Notes under the pieces: model-generated
The model's input: only the letters and a program-made list of their open reading frames with translations
What the model was told of the DNA's origin: nothing
Databases searched by the model: none
Origin: Amaricoccus sp.
Lineage (GTDB): Bacteria; Pseudomonadota; Alphaproteobacteria; Rhodobacterales; Rhodobacteraceae
Length of the DNA stretch: 64,000 nucleotides
Direction: 5' to 3'
Assembly: GCF_017993425.1 (NCBI RefSeq)
Contig: NZ_JAGOMQ010000001.1
Coordinates: forward strand, 153,755 to 217,754
Position numbers and translations under genes: made by a program
Shown: positions 34,916 through 44,814 of the stretch, in pieces
Numbering within the stretch: the stretch's first letter is position 1
Layout of the letters: each line of letters starts with the position of its first letter

Positions 34916-35427
34916 CAGCCCTGCTCCGCGATCACGTAGTCCTCCCAGTCCTCCTCGTCGACCTCGTATTCCGGCGTCATCCGGCCGCGCAGCGAGACGC
35001 CGGCGCGGTGGACGCTCTCGGGGTCGCCGGTGAGGAGCGGGTGCCAGGCGGGGAGGTCCTCGCCCTCGGCGAGGAGGCGGTAGGCGCAGGTCGAGGGCAG
35101 CCAGTCCCGGGCCGTCTCCAGCGCGTCGGGGTCGAGGGCGATGCAGCCGCGCACCAGCTGGCGGCGCAGCGGGTAGTTGCCGCAGCGGCAGCTGCCGAGG
35201 TCGAGCAGGCGGCAGGCGATCGAGGTGAAGGCGAGGCGGCCGGTGTCCTCGTCCTCGAGCTTGATCAGGCAGCACTTGCCGCAGCCGTCGCAGAGCGCCT
35301 CCCACTCGTCGCGGGGCAGGCTCTCGAGCGGGAAGCGCCGCCAGAACTCGGGGCGGAGGCCGGTGCGGTCGATCGGCGCGGCCGTCTCCTGCGGGGGGCG
35401 GACGGGGCGGGCGTTGGGGCGGGTCAT
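34915..35427 (-). CDS. YcgN family cysteine cluster protein
   Basis: 170 residues. Cysteine pattern CDGCGKCCLIKLED, SIACRLLDLGSCRCGNYPLR, GCIALDP and WLPSTCAYRLL matches YcgN (UPF0260), which probably binds metal or an iron-sulfur centre. Function unknown. Translationally coupled to ltaE. Confidence 0.93.
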   Translation of the reverse strand: MTRPNARPVRPPQETAAPIDRTGLRPEFWRRFPLESLPRDEWEALCDGCGKCCLIKLEDEDTGRLAFTSIACRLLDLGSCRCGNYPLRRQLVRGCIALDPDALETARDWLPSTCAYRLLAEGEDLPAWHPLLTGDPESVHRAGVSLRGRMTPEYEVDEEDWEDYVIAEQG

Positions 35428-35473
35428 GGGGCGCAGTATCTGCCCAAAGCGGCGCGGCCGGAAGGGGTGGGCG

Positions 35474-36421
35474 TCAATAGGCGAGCGTCGCGGCCAGCCG
35501 CTCGCGCGCCTCGGCGACGTCGCGGCGCATCCGGGCGACCAGCGGCTCGGGGCCGTCGAAGCGCAGCTCGGGCCGCAGCCAGGCGACGAGGGCGACCGAG
35601 ATGGTCGCGCCGTAGAGGTCGCCGTCGAAGTCGAGGAGATAGGCCTCGAGGTTGACCTTGCCGCCGCCGAAGGTCGGGCGGTCGCCGACGTTGACCGCGG
35701 CGGGCCAGCGGCCGCGATGCGGGCCGTCGAGCACGTCGACGAGCGCGGCGTAGACGCCGGAGCGCGGCCGGTGCAGGCCGTCGAGGCTCAGGTTGGCGGT
35801 GGGGAAGCCGAGGAGCCGCCCGCGCGCGTCGCCGTGCTCGACGACGCCCTCGACGCGGTGCCAGCCGCCGAGGAGCCGCGCGGCCTCCTCCGGGCGCCCG
35901 GCCTCGAGCGCGGCGCGGATCGCGGTGGAGGACACCTCGTCGCCGCCGGCGTCGAGGAGCGGCGCGGCGACCACGGCGAAGCCGAGCTCCGGCCCCATCC
36001 GGCGCAGCAGCTCGAGGTTGCCGCCGCGGCCGCGGCCGAAGTGGAAGTCGGCGCCGGCGACCAGCGCCCGCACCCCGAGCGCGGCGTGGAGCACGTCGCG
36101 CACGAAGGTCTCGGCCGGCAGCGCCGCCATCGCGGCGTCGAAGGGGAGCTCGTAGAGCTGCTCGACCCCGAGCGCCTCCAGCCGCCGGGCCCGCGCCTCG
36201 GGGCCGGTCAGCCGGAAGGGCGGGCCGTCGGGGTTGAAGAAGGCGCGGGGATGCGGCTCGAAGGTGACGACGCCGAAGGGCGCGCCGAGCGCCGCCGCCT
36301 CGGCGCGGGCCAGCGCCAGCACGGCCTGGTGGCCGCGATGCACCCCGTCGAAATTGCCGATCGCCACCGCGGCGCCCCTGTCCGCCGGCGCGAGGCCGCG
36401 ATAGCCGTGGTGTCGTCGCAT
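35474..36421 (-). CDS. ribF: Bifunctional riboflavin kinase / FAD synthetase
   Basis: 315 residues. The N-terminal nucleotidyl transferase domain has AIGNFDGVHRGHQAVL and VTFEPHPRAFF, and SSTAIRAALEAG. The C-terminal riboflavin kinase domain has GRLLGFPTANLSLDG, GVYAALVDVL and PAAVNVGDRPTF. It makes FMN and then FAD from riboflavin. Length is normal. Confidence 0.95.
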   Translation of the reverse strand: MRRHHGYRGLAPADRGAAVAIGNFDGVHRGHQAVLALARAEAAALGAPFGVVTFEPHPRAFFNPDGPPFRLTGPEARARRLEALGVEQLYELPFDAAMAALPAETFVRDVLHAALGVRALVAGADFHFGRGRGGNLELLRRMGPELGFAVVAAPLLDAGGDEVSSTAIRAALEAGRPEEAARLLGGWHRVEGVVEHGDARGRLLGFPTANLSLDGLHRPRSGVYAALVDVLDGPHRGRWPAAVNVGDRPTFGGGKVNLEAYLLDFDGDLYGATISVALVAWLRPELRFDGPEPLVARMRRDVAEARERLAATLAY

Positions 36422-36451
36422 CGGTCCCTGCGCGGGACCCCTGCCCGCCCG

Positions 36452-36907
36452 TCAGTCGAACTTGCGGCTCGGCGCCAAGACCAGCGCCTCGCCCTTGAGC
36501 ACGACCGTATCGCCCACGCGACAGGCGCAATCAAGCGTGACGCGGCGCCGGGCGTGGTCGATGCCGGCGACGGTGACGACGGCCTCGACCCGGTCGCCGG
36601 GGCGGACGGGAGCGAGGAACTTCAGCGACTGGCCGAGATAGACCGTGCCGTGGCCGGGGAGCTGCTCGCCGATCACCGCCGAGATCAGCGCCGCGGTCAG
36701 CATCCCGTGGGCGATGCGGCCCTGGAAGATGGTGTCCTGCGCGTAGTCGTCGTCGAGATGGACGGGGTTGTGGTCGGTCGAGATCTCGGCGAAGGCGCGG
36801 ATCTCGGCGTCGCCGATCGTCTTCGACACTGACCGGGTCATGCCGATCTCGATGTCCTCGATGCAGATCGTCCCGACCGGCAGATTATGCCCGCGCTCGT
36901 CCAACAT
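36452..36907 (-). CDS. MaoC family dehydratase
   Basis: 151 residues with the hot-dog fold hydratase motif FAEISTDHNPVHLDDDYAQ followed by FQGRIAHGMLTAALISAVIG. R-specific enoyl-CoA hydratases of this size act in fatty-acid or polyhydroxyalkanoate metabolism; the exact substrate is not evident. It is located 30 bases upstream of ribF, in the same direction. Confidence 0.9.
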   Translation of the reverse strand: MLDERGHNLPVGTICIEDIEIGMTRSVSKTIGDAEIRAFAEISTDHNPVHLDDDYAQDTIFQGRIAHGMLTAALISAVIGEQLPGHGTVYLGQSLKFLAPVRPGDRVEAVVTVAGIDHARRRVTLDCACRVGDTVVLKGEALVLAPSRKFD

Positions 36908-37126
36908 GGCCCGCCTTCTCCCGTCTCGCCTGCGGGGACCATAACCGGTTGTGCGGGCGCAGCGCAACTTCATTGCGCAATGATCGTAAAGATTGTCGCA
37001 TGTCCGGGACAGATTGTTCCGTCGCGGATTGCGAGGCGCCGGCCCGGGAAGGCCGGCGCCGTCGAATCGGCTTGCGCGACGGCGGCGGAGCGGGTCGGAA
37101 TGGCGCGGTCGCGGAGGAAGCCCCCG

Positions 37127-37945
37127 ATGAAGATCGCCGTCGCCGCCTATCCGATCGACTGGCACAACCGCTGGAACGAGTATGTCGGCAAGCTGCGGCT
37201 CTGGGTGCGCAGCGCGGCCGAGGCGGGGGCGGAGCTCATTGTCTTTCCCGACCTCGCGGCGCTCGAGATCGCGAGCCTCGCCGGCGAGGACAACGCCGGC
37301 GACCCGCGGCGCGCGACCGACGCGCTGACGGCGCGGATCAAGGACGTGGACGACCTGCATGCGAGCCTCGCCCGCGAGTTCGGCGCGCATATCCTCGCCG
37401 CGGCCGGGCCCCTGCGCCTGCCCGACGGCCGCGTCGTCGACCGGGCGCGGCTGTTCGCGCCCGGGGGCGAGCGCGGCGCGGCGGACCAGGTGGCGCCGGC
37501 GCCGGCGCTGCGCGACGCCTTCGGCCTCGCCAGCGGCGCAGCGGCGACCGCCTTCGACACCGCGCTCGGCCGGATCGGCGTCCTTCTCGGGGCGGACCTG
37601 TTCGAGCCGGAGCTGGCCGCGGGGCTGCGCGACGCCGGGGCGGGGGTGCTGCTCGCCGCCGCCGTGGCGGAAAGCCCTGATGCGGCCGCAGCGTTGCGCG
37701 AGGCCGCCTCCGTGCGGGCCCGCGAGACAGGCCTGCCGGTCGCGCTCGCGGTGGCGATCGGCGACGCGACCTGGACCCCGGCGCTCGGGCGCGCGGTGGG
37801 GGCGGCGGCGGTCTACGGGCCGGACGGCGCCGAGCTGGCGGCGGGCAAGGCCGACACGCCGGGCTGGGTCCACGCCGAGGTCACGCCGGCGCCGGCGGCC
37901 ATCGCCACAGGCTCCGGCTCGGCGGCGCTCGTCGCGCTGGCGTAA
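37127..37945 (+). CDS. Nitrilase-superfamily protein lacking the catalytic triad
   Basis: 272 residues. The N-terminus MKIAVAAYPIDWHNRWNEYV and overall pattern match the carbon-nitrogen hydrolases found in this order. Yet the catalytic glutamate is D42 (VFPDLAALE), the lysine region is absent (GERGAADQVAP around 115-124), and the nucleophile cysteine is replaced by G155 (IGVLLGADLFEP where active members have VLICYDSEFP). The reading frame is intact, so it may be a pseudoenzyme or a decaying gene. The gap upstream (36908-37126) holds no other feature. Confidence 0.8.
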   Translation: MKIAVAAYPIDWHNRWNEYVGKLRLWVRSAAEAGAELIVFPDLAALEIASLAGEDNAGDPRRATDALTARIKDVDDLHASLAREFGAHILAAAGPLRLPDGRVVDRARLFAPGGERGAADQVAPAPALRDAFGLASGAAATAFDTALGRIGVLLGADLFEPELAAGLRDAGAGVLLAAAVAESPDAAAALREAASVRARETGLPVALAVAIGDATWTPALGRAVGAAAVYGPDGAELAAGKADTPGWVHAEVTPAPAAIATGSGSAALVALA

Positions 37946-38051
37946 GCCTCCCGCGGCCGGGGACGGGCGCGTCTCACGGGCATCCTGTCACGCGGAGCCG
38001 CGTGTCCCCTCCGCGCGGGCTAGCGAATTCACACTTCTCCTCCAGCCGCCA

Positions 38052-38353
38052 TGGACCGAACGACAGGAAGCCGATGGCCGACCGACCGACGCGGGCTCCG
38101 CCCGCGAGGCTGCGGCGCGACAAGCGAAAGCACGGCTTTCGCCGCGCCGACGACCGGAGCACGTTGGCGCGGAGGTCGTCAGGGATGAAGATTTCCCCGT
38201 TGCGCGCCATCCGTCCGTGATCGCCCCGGCGAGCGCGGAATCGCGCTCGCCCCCCGAGGGGCGATCGCGGACGGATTTGCCACGGGTCAAATCCGTCTGG
38301 CGTCAGTGTCGCGGCCCATTCCTCCCGATCCGTGGCGTCAGCCGGGATGTGTG
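38052..38353 (-). mobile_element. MITE-like element, copy 7 (reverse), eroded
   Basis: The core (38090-38305) is close to the family: GCGAAAGCACGGCTTTCGC, GGCGAGCGCGGAATCGCGC, and CAAATCCGTCTGGC at the right side. The left end ACCGAACGACAGGAAGCC and right end GGGATGTGTG are diverged, and the flanks do not match. Just left of it (38022-38037) CTAGCGAATTCACAC resembles a broken copy of the 12-bp palindrome unit. The rest of the 458-base gap (37946-38403) has nothing further. Confidence 0.7.
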
Positions 38354-38403
38354 AATGCCGTAGCCGCGCGGGGGGCCGGATCGGACCGCCCTGGCGCGGG
38401 CGG

Positions 38404-39828
38404 TCAGGGGCTGGCCCAGAGCCGCGGGATCTGCTGGGCGAGGGTGAGGAGCGACAGGACGCCGAAGAGCACGAAGGCCCAGACCAGCGTCGCGATGCGG
38501 AACGGCCCCGGCTGGATCTCGGGCACGAGCACCCGGCGGTTCAGGACGATGAGGAGCGCGGAGTAGATGAACATCATCAGCCCGCCGACGCAGGCCGAGA
38601 TGACGAGGAGCACCAGCGGCTGGGCGAGGCCGACCAGCAGGACGACGATGCCGATGGCGACGAGGCCCCAGACGAGGAAGAAGTAGAGCCGGCTCTCGTT
38701 GTGGCCGCGGAGATAGGAGGTCCGCAGCACGTCGGCGGCGAGGCGGCTGGTGTAGTCGACGATGCCCGTCGCCGCGGCGAAGAGCGAGAAGGCGCCGATG
38801 AACCAGAAGAGCACGCCGAACCAGGCCCCGACCTTCTCCTGCAGCACTTCGCCCTCGCGGCGGACGAACTCGATCGAGTTGGCGAGCCCCTCCTGCCCGT
38901 AGACGGTGGAATAGGCGAGGAGCGAGGTGAAGGTGATGGTGACGAAGGTGATCAGCACGAAGGTGAGGAGCTGCTCCTTGTTGGCGAAGCGCCACCAGCG
39001 GTCCCAGCGGGCGAGGTTCTCCGGCGTCGGCTCGAACACGTAGCCGGTGCTCGGCGCCGCCTCGGGCTCGCCGGTGACCGCGCTGGTGATCCGCGGCACG
39101 TACTTGCCCATGCCGAAGCCCTTGTCGCGGATCCAGTTCGACTGGCAGAGGTTCTGCCCGCCCCCCGCCCCGGCGAAGGCGAGCGCGCCGAGCAGCACGG
39201 CGAAGCCGAGCTCCGCCGCGGGGATGCTGGCCCGGGTGACGACCTCGGGGAGGCTCGACCAGGCCTCGGCGGTGATGACGAAGATCGCCGAGATGACGAT
39301 GAGGAGGCCGACGGCGGCGACCTTCACCATCTGCATCCGCTCGAGCATGACGTAGACCACGGGCGCGAGGGTCAGGATCAGGCCGATGACGAGCAGCATC
39401 CCGATGGCGATGTAGGCCGGGTTGCCGCCGACGAGGAAGCTGATCATGGTGGCCGAGCTGGTCGCCCAGCCGGGCCAGAGGTTGGCGAAGTAGGTCATCA
39501 GCGCGAAGACGAGGCCCCAGTGCCGCCAGAAGCGGCTGAAGCCGGTGAGCACGGTCTCGCCGGTGGCGAGCGTGTAGCGCTCGATCTCCATGTTCAGGAA
39601 GAACTGGGTCATCACGCCGACGAGCGCCGCCCAGACGAAGACCAGACCGACCTGGCTCGCGATGTAGGGGTAGAGGATGAACTCGCCCGAGGCGAGCCCG
39701 ACGCCGGCGGCGACGATGCCCGGGCCGATGATCGAGGCGGTGTTCTCCGGCGCGGCCGGGAGGTCGCGCACCTCGGGCCTGCCGAGGATTCGCGTCGGAA
39801 AGCGGTCGGCGGCCGAGCGTGCGAGCAT
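38404..39828 (-). CDS. Nramp-family membrane transporter, atypical metal site
   Basis: 474 residues with about eleven membrane helices. The family resemblance is clear (GPGIVAAGVGLASGEFILYP in helix 1), but the DPGN motif that binds divalent metal in classical Nramp proteins reads GPGI here, and the helix 6 MPH motif is replaced by AGGGQNLCQSNW. Members of such non-canonical clades probably do not transport manganese; the substrate is open. It seems to be a single-gene unit. Confidence 0.8.
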   Translation of the reverse strand: MLARSAADRFPTRILGRPEVRDLPAAPENTASIIGPGIVAAGVGLASGEFILYPYIASQVGLVFVWAALVGVMTQFFLNMEIERYTLATGETVLTGFSRFWRHWGLVFALMTYFANLWPGWATSSATMISFLVGGNPAYIAIGMLLVIGLILTLAPVVYVMLERMQMVKVAAVGLLIVISAIFVITAEAWSSLPEVVTRASIPAAELGFAVLLGALAFAGAGGGQNLCQSNWIRDKGFGMGKYVPRITSAVTGEPEAAPSTGYVFEPTPENLARWDRWWRFANKEQLLTFVLITFVTITFTSLLAYSTVYGQEGLANSIEFVRREGEVLQEKVGAWFGVLFWFIGAFSLFAAATGIVDYTSRLAADVLRTSYLRGHNESRLYFFLVWGLVAIGIVVLLVGLAQPLVLLVISACVGGLMMFIYSALLIVLNRRVLVPEIQPGPFRIATLVWAFVLFGVLSLLTLAQQIPRLWASP

Positions 39829-39952
39829 GAGCGTTTCCCCGATCCCGCGCCGTTCCTCGGCGCCTCGCGGGGAGCCTGCGTCATCCGCCGCCCTCCCGTC
39901 AATCGTGGAGCGCGTGGTTGCGGGAGGCGAAGGGCGCCGGGGCGCGCCCGGA

Positions 39953-39994
39953 ACGACGAAGGGCGCGCCCCGGTCGGCGCGCGCCCTTCGTCGT
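39953..39994 (-). terminator. Hairpin terminator downstream of lon
   Basis: ACGACGAAGGGCGCGC (39953-39968) pairs perfectly with GCGCGCCCTTCGTCGT (39979-39994), 16 bp with a 10-base loop. It lies 27 bases after the lon stop in the direction of lon transcription. Confidence 0.75.
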
Positions 39995-40021
39995 CAGCGG
40001 GCCGTCGTCAGGCGACGGCCG

Positions 40022-42430
40022 TCAGTGCGCCGCGGGCGGGGGCGTCGCCGCGCCCGGGGCGGCCGCCGCGGCGGCCTTCGCCGCCTCGGCCGCCTCGTCC
40101 CACTCGATCGGCTCGGGCAGGCGCGTCAGCGCCACCCGGAGCACGTCGGTCACGTTGGAGACGGGGATCAGCTCGAGCCCGTTCTTCACGTTGTCGGGGA
40201 TCTCGCGCAGGTCCTTCACGTTGTCCGCCGGGATCAGCACCGTCTTGACCCCGCCGCGCAGGGCGGCGAGCAGCTTCTCCTTGAGCCCGCCGATCGGCAG
40301 CACGTTGCCGCGCAGCGTCACCTCGCCGGTCATCGCCACGTCGCGGCGGACCGGGATGCCGGTCAGCACCGACACGATCGAGGTCACCATGGCGACGCCC
40401 GCCGACGGGCCGTCCTTCGGAGTCGCCCCCTCCGGCACGTGGACGTGGATGTCCACCGCCTCGAAGAGCGTCGGCTTCACGCCGAGATCGGGCGCCTTCG
40501 AGCGGACGTAGCTCGACGCCGCCTCGATCGACTCCTTCATCACGTCGCCGAGCTTGCCGGTCGTCTTCATCCGCCCCTTGCCGGGCAGCTTCAGCGCCTC
40601 GATCGAGAGCAGGTCGCCCCCCACCTCGGTCCAGGCGAGACCGGTGACGACGCCGACCTGGTCGGCCTCCTCGGCGAGCCCGTACTTGAAGCGGCGCACC
40701 CCGAGATATTCCTCGAGGTTCTCCGACGTCACCACGACCTTGGCCGCCTTGCCCTTGACGATCTCCGTCACCGCCTTGCGGCAGAGCTTGGCGATCTCGC
40801 GCTCGAGGTTACGAACGCCCGCCTCGCGCGTGTAGTAGCGCACGATGTCGCGCAGCGCCTCGTCGGTCATCTCGAACTCGGCCGGCTTCAGGCCGTGGCC
40901 CTTCTCCTGCTTGGAGATCAGGTGCATCCGGGCGATGCCGACCTTCTCGTCCTCGGTGTAGCCGGAGATCGAGATGATCTCCATCCGGTCGAGCAGCGGC
41001 CGCGGCATGTTGTAGCTGTTGGCCGTGGTGATGAACATCACCTGGGAGAGGTCGTACTCCACCTCCAGGTAGTGGTCCATGAAGGTCGAGTTCTGCTCGG
41101 GGTCGAGCACCTCCAGCATGGCGGACGCCGGATCCCCCCGGAAGTCCTGGCCCATCTTGTCGATCTCGTCGAGCAGGATCAGCGGGTTGACCGTCTTCGC
41201 CTTCTTCATCGACTGGATGATCTTGCCGGGCATCGAGCCGATATAGGTCCGCCGATGGCCGCGGATCTCCGCCTCGTCCCGGACGCCGCCGAGCGAGATG
41301 CGGATGAACTCGCGCCCCGTGGCCCGCGCCACCGACTTGCCGAGCGAGGTCTTGCCGACGCCCGGAGGCCCGACGAGGCAGAGGATCGGCCCCTTGAGCT
41401 TGTCGCTGCGCGACTGCACCGCCAGGAACTCGACGATGCGGTCCTTGACCTTCTCCAGCCCGTAATGGTCGTCGTCGAGGACCTTCTGGGCGTGGCCGAG
41501 ATCCTTCCGGATCTTCGACTTCTTGCCCCAGGGGATCGACAGCATCCACTCCAGGTAGTTCCTGACCACCGTGGCCTCGGCCGACATCGGGCTCATCGAG
41601 CGCAGCTTCTTCAGCTCGCCCAGCGCCTTGTCGCGGGCCTCCTTCGAGAGCTTGGTCTTGGCGATGCGCTCCTCGAACTCCGAGGCGTCGTCCTGGCCCT
41701 CGCCCTCGCCGCCGAGCTCGCGCTGGATCGCCTTCATCTGCTCGTTGAGGTAGTACTCGCGCTGCGTCCGCTCCATCTGGGTCTTGACGCGGGACTTGAT
41801 CTTCTTCTCGACCTTGAGCACGGACATCTCGCCCTGCATCAGGCCGTAGATCAGCTCCAGCCGCTCGCCGACGTCGGGCTCCTCGAGCAGCTTCTGGCGC
41901 TCCTCGAGCTTGACGCCGAGATGGCCGGCGACGGTGTCGGCGAGCTTGCCCGCGGGCATGCTGTCGCTGACCGACGAGGCGGCCTCCTCGGAGATGTTGC
42001 GGTTGAGCTTGGCGTAGCGCTCGAACTCCTCGACCACCGCCCGGCTCAGCGCCTTGACGGCCGCGGGGTCCTTCTCGGTCTCGTCGATCTGCGTCGCCTC
42101 GGCCTCGAAGAAGCTCGGATTGTCGAGGAAGCGGGTGATCGCCACGCGCGACTTGCCCTCGACGAGCACCTTCACGGTGCCGTCGGGCAGCTTGAGGAGC
42201 TGCAGCACGTTGGCGAGCACGCCGGTGCGGTAGATGCTGTCGGGCTTCGGCTCGTCCTCGGAGGCGTCCTTCTGGCTCGACAGCAGGATCTGCCTGTCGT
42301 CCTTCATCACCGCCTCGAGGGCGCGCACGGATTTCTCCCGCCCCACGAACAGCGGCACGATCATGTGCGGAAACACCACGATGTCGCGCAGGGGAAGGAC
42401 GGGGAAGCTCTGGCTGCCTTCAATCGTCAT
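40022..42430 (-). CDS. lon: ATP-dependent protease Lon
   Basis: 802 residues from the ATG at 42430 (AGGA upstream). N-terminal LAN domain ([20 protein letters not shown]), coiled region, AAA+ domain with Walker [10 protein letters not shown] (K360) and Walker [11 protein letters not shown], and the protease domain with the catalytic S676 in [11 protein letters not shown] and the lysine in [10 protein letters not shown]. It degrades misfolded and regulatory proteins (in alphaproteobacteria also CcrM and DnaA). The C-terminal tail is alanine-rich. Confidence 0.97.
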   Translation of the reverse strand: MTIEGSQSFPVLPLRDIVVFPHMIVPLFVGREKSVRALEAVMKDDRQILLSSQKDASEDEPKPDSIYRTGVLANVLQLLKLPDGTVKVLVEGKSRVAITRFLDNPSFFEAEATQIDETEKDPAAVKALSRAVVEEFERYAKLNRNISEEAASSVSDSMPAGKLADTVAGHLGVKLEERQKLLEEPDVGERLELIYGLMQGEMSVLKVEKKIKSRVKTQMERTQREYYLNEQMKAIQRELGGEGEGQDDASEFEERIAKTKLSKEARDKALGELKKLRSMSPMSAEATVVRNYLEWMLSIPWGKKSKIRKDLGHAQKVLDDDHYGLEKVKDRIVEFLAVQSRSDKLKGPILCLVGPPGVGKTSLGKSVARATGREFIRISLGGVRDEAEIRGHRRTYIGSMPGKIIQSMKKAKTVNPLILLDEIDKMGQDFRGDPASAMLEVLDPEQNSTFMDHYLEVEYDLSQVMFITTANSYNMPRPLLDRMEIISISGYTEDEKVGIARMHLISKQEKGHGLKPAEFEMTDEALRDIVRYYTREAGVRNLEREIAKLCRKAVTEIVKGKAAKVVVTSENLEEYLGVRRFKYGLAEEADQVGVVTGLAWTEVGGDLLSIEALKLPGKGRMKTTGKLGDVMKESIEAASSYVRSKAPDLGVKPTLFEAVDIHVHVPEGATPKDGPSAGVAMVTSIVSVLTGIPVRRDVAMTGEVTLRGNVLPIGGLKEKLLAALRGGVKTVLIPADNVKDLREIPDNVKNGLELIPVSNVTDVLRVALTRLPEPIEWDEAAEAAKAAAAAAPGAATPPPAAH

Positions 42431-42577
42431 GATCTGTCCTTGTATCCTGGCAAAGCCTCCCACCCCGGACGATCCAGCGGCAGGGCGCTTTCCTTGGGCA
42501 TGGAAATGGCCCGCCGCTCTGGGCGTTTCAAGGCGGTCGCATCCTGACCCCGGGCCGGGGGGACGCGCAAGGCCGGC

Positions 42578-43150
42578 TCAGCGCCGGCGACGCGCCCCGC
42601 GGGCGGCGGCGAGCGCGCTGACGCCCGCCACGGCGAGGCCGAGGGCCGGCGGCAGGGGCACCGGGGCGGGGCCGGGAACCGCGGTGAGGCGGACGTTCGA
42701 CATGCTGGCGGCGCTGGTCCAGCCGAGGCTGTCGCAGGCCGCGGTGGCGCAGCTGGCCGTCGTCGAGACGATCGAGCCGCCGAGCATCAGCGCCATCCCG
42801 ACGCCAGTGCCCGGCGCCACCGCCGTCGCGGCCCGCAGGTCGAGCGCGGCGATGGTGTCGAGGTCGTCGCCCCAGACCCCGAGCAGCGACGCCCCGGCGG
42901 CGCTCGCCCTGGTGAAGTTGGTCGAGCCGAAGGTGATGCTGAAGTTGACGAGGTTCGTCTCGTCGAACGTGCCGCCGATGACGATCGTCGGCCGGTTGAT
43001 GGTGACCGTCCCGAAGAGCAGGTCGCCCCGCACCAGCCCGACATTGGCGCAGCTGCCGTCGCAGGCGCCCGTGACGTTGTAGGTGATCGTCTCCGCCGCC
43101 GCCGCCGTGGCCAACATCGTCGCCAGCGCCGCCGCGATCCAGTTCCGCAT
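42578..43150 (-). CDS. Exported protein with VPLPA-CTERM sorting signal (1)
   Basis: 190 residues. Signal peptide MRNWIAAALATMLATAAAAE. The mature part has paired cysteines (GACDGSCANVG, SCATAACDSLG) and a beta-rich composition. The C-terminus PVPLPPALGLAVAGVSALAA followed by RGARRRR is a VPLPA/PEP-CTERM-type signal: motif, hydrophobic helix, basic end. Such proteins are processed by an exosortase-type system and displayed or released with exopolysaccharide. No exosortase gene is in this window. The 147-base gap before lon has nothing notable. Confidence 0.85.
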   Translation of the reverse strand: MRNWIAAALATMLATAAAAETITYNVTGACDGSCANVGLVRGDLLFGTVTINRPTIVIGGTFDETNLVNFSITFGSTNFTRASAAGASLLGVWGDDLDTIAALDLRAATAVAPGTGVGMALMLGGSIVSTTASCATAACDSLGWTSAASMSNVRLTAVPGPAPVPLPPALGLAVAGVSALAAARGARRRR

Positions 43151-43304
43151 GATGACCCTCGCTGCCAGAGTAGCGGACCCAGCCTATCACGGCTTCGCGA
43201 TGCGGGCGACGCCGCCGGAGCCTCGCGGGATCGCGCCGGGCGGTCCGCTTGACACCCCCTGACGCAGGGGCGACAAGGCGGCGCTTCAGCAGGGCGGAGC
43301 CGGG

Positions 43305-44108
43305 ATGGCGACCAAGAGCAAGGCCAAGGGCGGGATCCTCGAGCTCGTCAAGACCATCGTCTACGCGCTCCTCCTCGCCGGCGTCATCCGCACGCTGTTC
43401 TTCCAGCCGTTCTGGATCCCCTCCGGCTCGATGAAGCCGACGCTGCTGATCGGCGACTTCCTGTTCGTCAACAAGATGGCCTACGGCTACAGCCGGCATT
43501 CCTGCCCGTTCTCGCTCTGCCCCTTCACCGGCCGCATCCTCGCCCGCGACCCGCACCGCGGCGACGTCGTGGTGTTCAAGCACCCGACCAACGGCACCGA
43601 CTACATCAAGCGGCTGATCGGGATGCCCGGCGACACGGTGGAGATGCGCGACGGCGTGCTCTTCCTCAACGGCGAGGAGGCGAAGCAGGAGCCGGCCGGG
43701 GTCTTCGTCGAGGAGAACGAGCCGCAGGGCCCGATGCGCGCGCTGCCGCGCTGCATGAACGCCCCCGTCGAGCCGGGCGGCGACTGCGAGAGCGCCATGC
43801 TGTGGGAGACCCTGCCGGGCGGCCCGCGCCACCTCATCCTCAACATCGAGGACGACGGCCCCGGCGACAACGCCGGCCCGTTCACCGTGCCCGAGGGCGA
43901 GTACTTCTTCATGGGCGACAACCGCGACAACTCGCTCGACAGCCGCTTCTCGCGCGGGGCCTTCGGCGTCGGCTCGGTGCCGTTCGAGAACTTCGTCGGC
44001 CGGGCGGACCGGGTGATCTTCTCCTCCGGCGGCGCCTCGATGCTGTTCTTCTGGACCTGGCGGCCCGACCGGTTCTTCGTCCCCGTCCAGGTCGCCTTCG
44101 CCCCATGA
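43305..44108 (+). CDS. lepB: Signal peptidase I
   Basis: 267 residues. One N-terminal membrane helix (13-33), then the nucleophile S42 in [14 protein letters not shown] and the general base K102 in [12 protein letters not shown], and the C-terminal box [14 protein letters not shown]. It cleaves signal peptides of exported proteins. First gene of the lepB-rnc-era-DUF1491-recO block. A four-cysteine-free insertion [10 protein letters not shown] near 65 is common in alphaproteobacterial LepB. Confidence 0.96.
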   Translation: MATKSKAKGGILELVKTIVYALLLAGVIRTLFFQPFWIPSGSMKPTLLIGDFLFVNKMAYGYSRHSCPFSLCPFTGRILARDPHRGDVVVFKHPTNGTDYIKRLIGMPGDTVEMRDGVLFLNGEEAKQEPAGVFVEENEPQGPMRALPRCMNAPVEPGGDCESAMLWETLPGGPRHLILNIEDDGPGDNAGPFTVPEGEYFFMGDNRDNSLDSRFSRGAFGVGSVPFENFVGRADRVIFSSGGASMLFFWTWRPDRFFVPVQVAFAP

Positions 44109-44133
44109 GGGCGCGGGCGGCGAGGCGCGCGCG

Positions 44134-44814
44134 GTGAGGCTGAGCCAGGCGATGGGGGAGGCCTCCGCCCGGCTCGGGCACGCCTTCGCCCGGCCGGAGC
44201 TGCTCGTCGAGGCGCTGACCCATCCCTCGACCGGCGCGCCGGCCCACAACCAGCGGCTGGAGTTCCTCGGCGACCGGGTGCTCGGCCTCGTCATCGCCGA
44301 GGCGCTGCTCGCCGAGGATCCCGGCGCCTCCGAGGGCGCGCTGGCGCCGCGGCTGAACGCGCTCGTCCGCAAGGAGACCTGCGCCGAGGTGGCGCAGGCG
44401 ATCGACCTCGGCGCCGCGATGAAGCTCGGCCGCTCCGAGGCGCTGTCCGGCGGGCGGCGCAAGACGGCGATCCTCGGCGACGCGATGGAGGCGGCGATCG
44501 CCGCCGTCTACCGCGACGCCGGGCTCGACGCCGCCCGGGCGCTCGTCCTCCGCCTCTGGGGCCCGCGCATCGCCGCGGCGAAGGCGCAGGGCCAGGACGC
44601 CAAGACCGCGTTGCAGGAATGGGCGCAGGCCCGCGGCCAGCGGCCGCCGGACTATCTCGACATCGGCCGCGCCGGGCCGGACCACGCCCCGGTCTTCTCC
44701 GTCGAGGCCCGCCTCGAGGACGGCCGCGCCGCCCATGGCGAGGCGGCCTCGAAGCGCGCCGCCCAGCAGGCCGCCGCCGCGGCCCTGCTCGCACGACTGG
44801 AGGGCGAGGCATGA
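44134..44814 (+). CDS. rnc: Ribonuclease III
   Basis: 226 residues from a GTG at 44134. Catalytic signature [20 protein letters not shown], the second acidic site [18 protein letters not shown], and a C-terminal double-stranded RNA-binding domain ([20 protein letters not shown] to [14 protein letters not shown]). It processes rRNA precursors and structured RNAs. The stop overlaps the era start by 4 bases. Confidence 0.96.
   Translation: MRLSQAMGEASARLGHAFARPELLVEALTHPSTGAPAHNQRLEFLGDRVLGLVIAEALLAEDPGASEGALAPRLNALVRKETCAEVAQAIDLGAAMKLGRSEALSGGRRKTAILGDAMEAAIAAVYRDAGLDAARALVLRLWGPRIAAAKAQGQDAKTALQEWAQARGQRPPDYLDIGRAGPDHAPVFSVEARLEDGRAAHGEAASKRAAQQAAAAALLARLEGEA

Noticed and set aside
38043-38362. 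Target duplication around MITE copy 7
   Set aside because: The flanks CAGCCGCCA and AATGCCGTA agree at three positions only, so no duplication is claimed.
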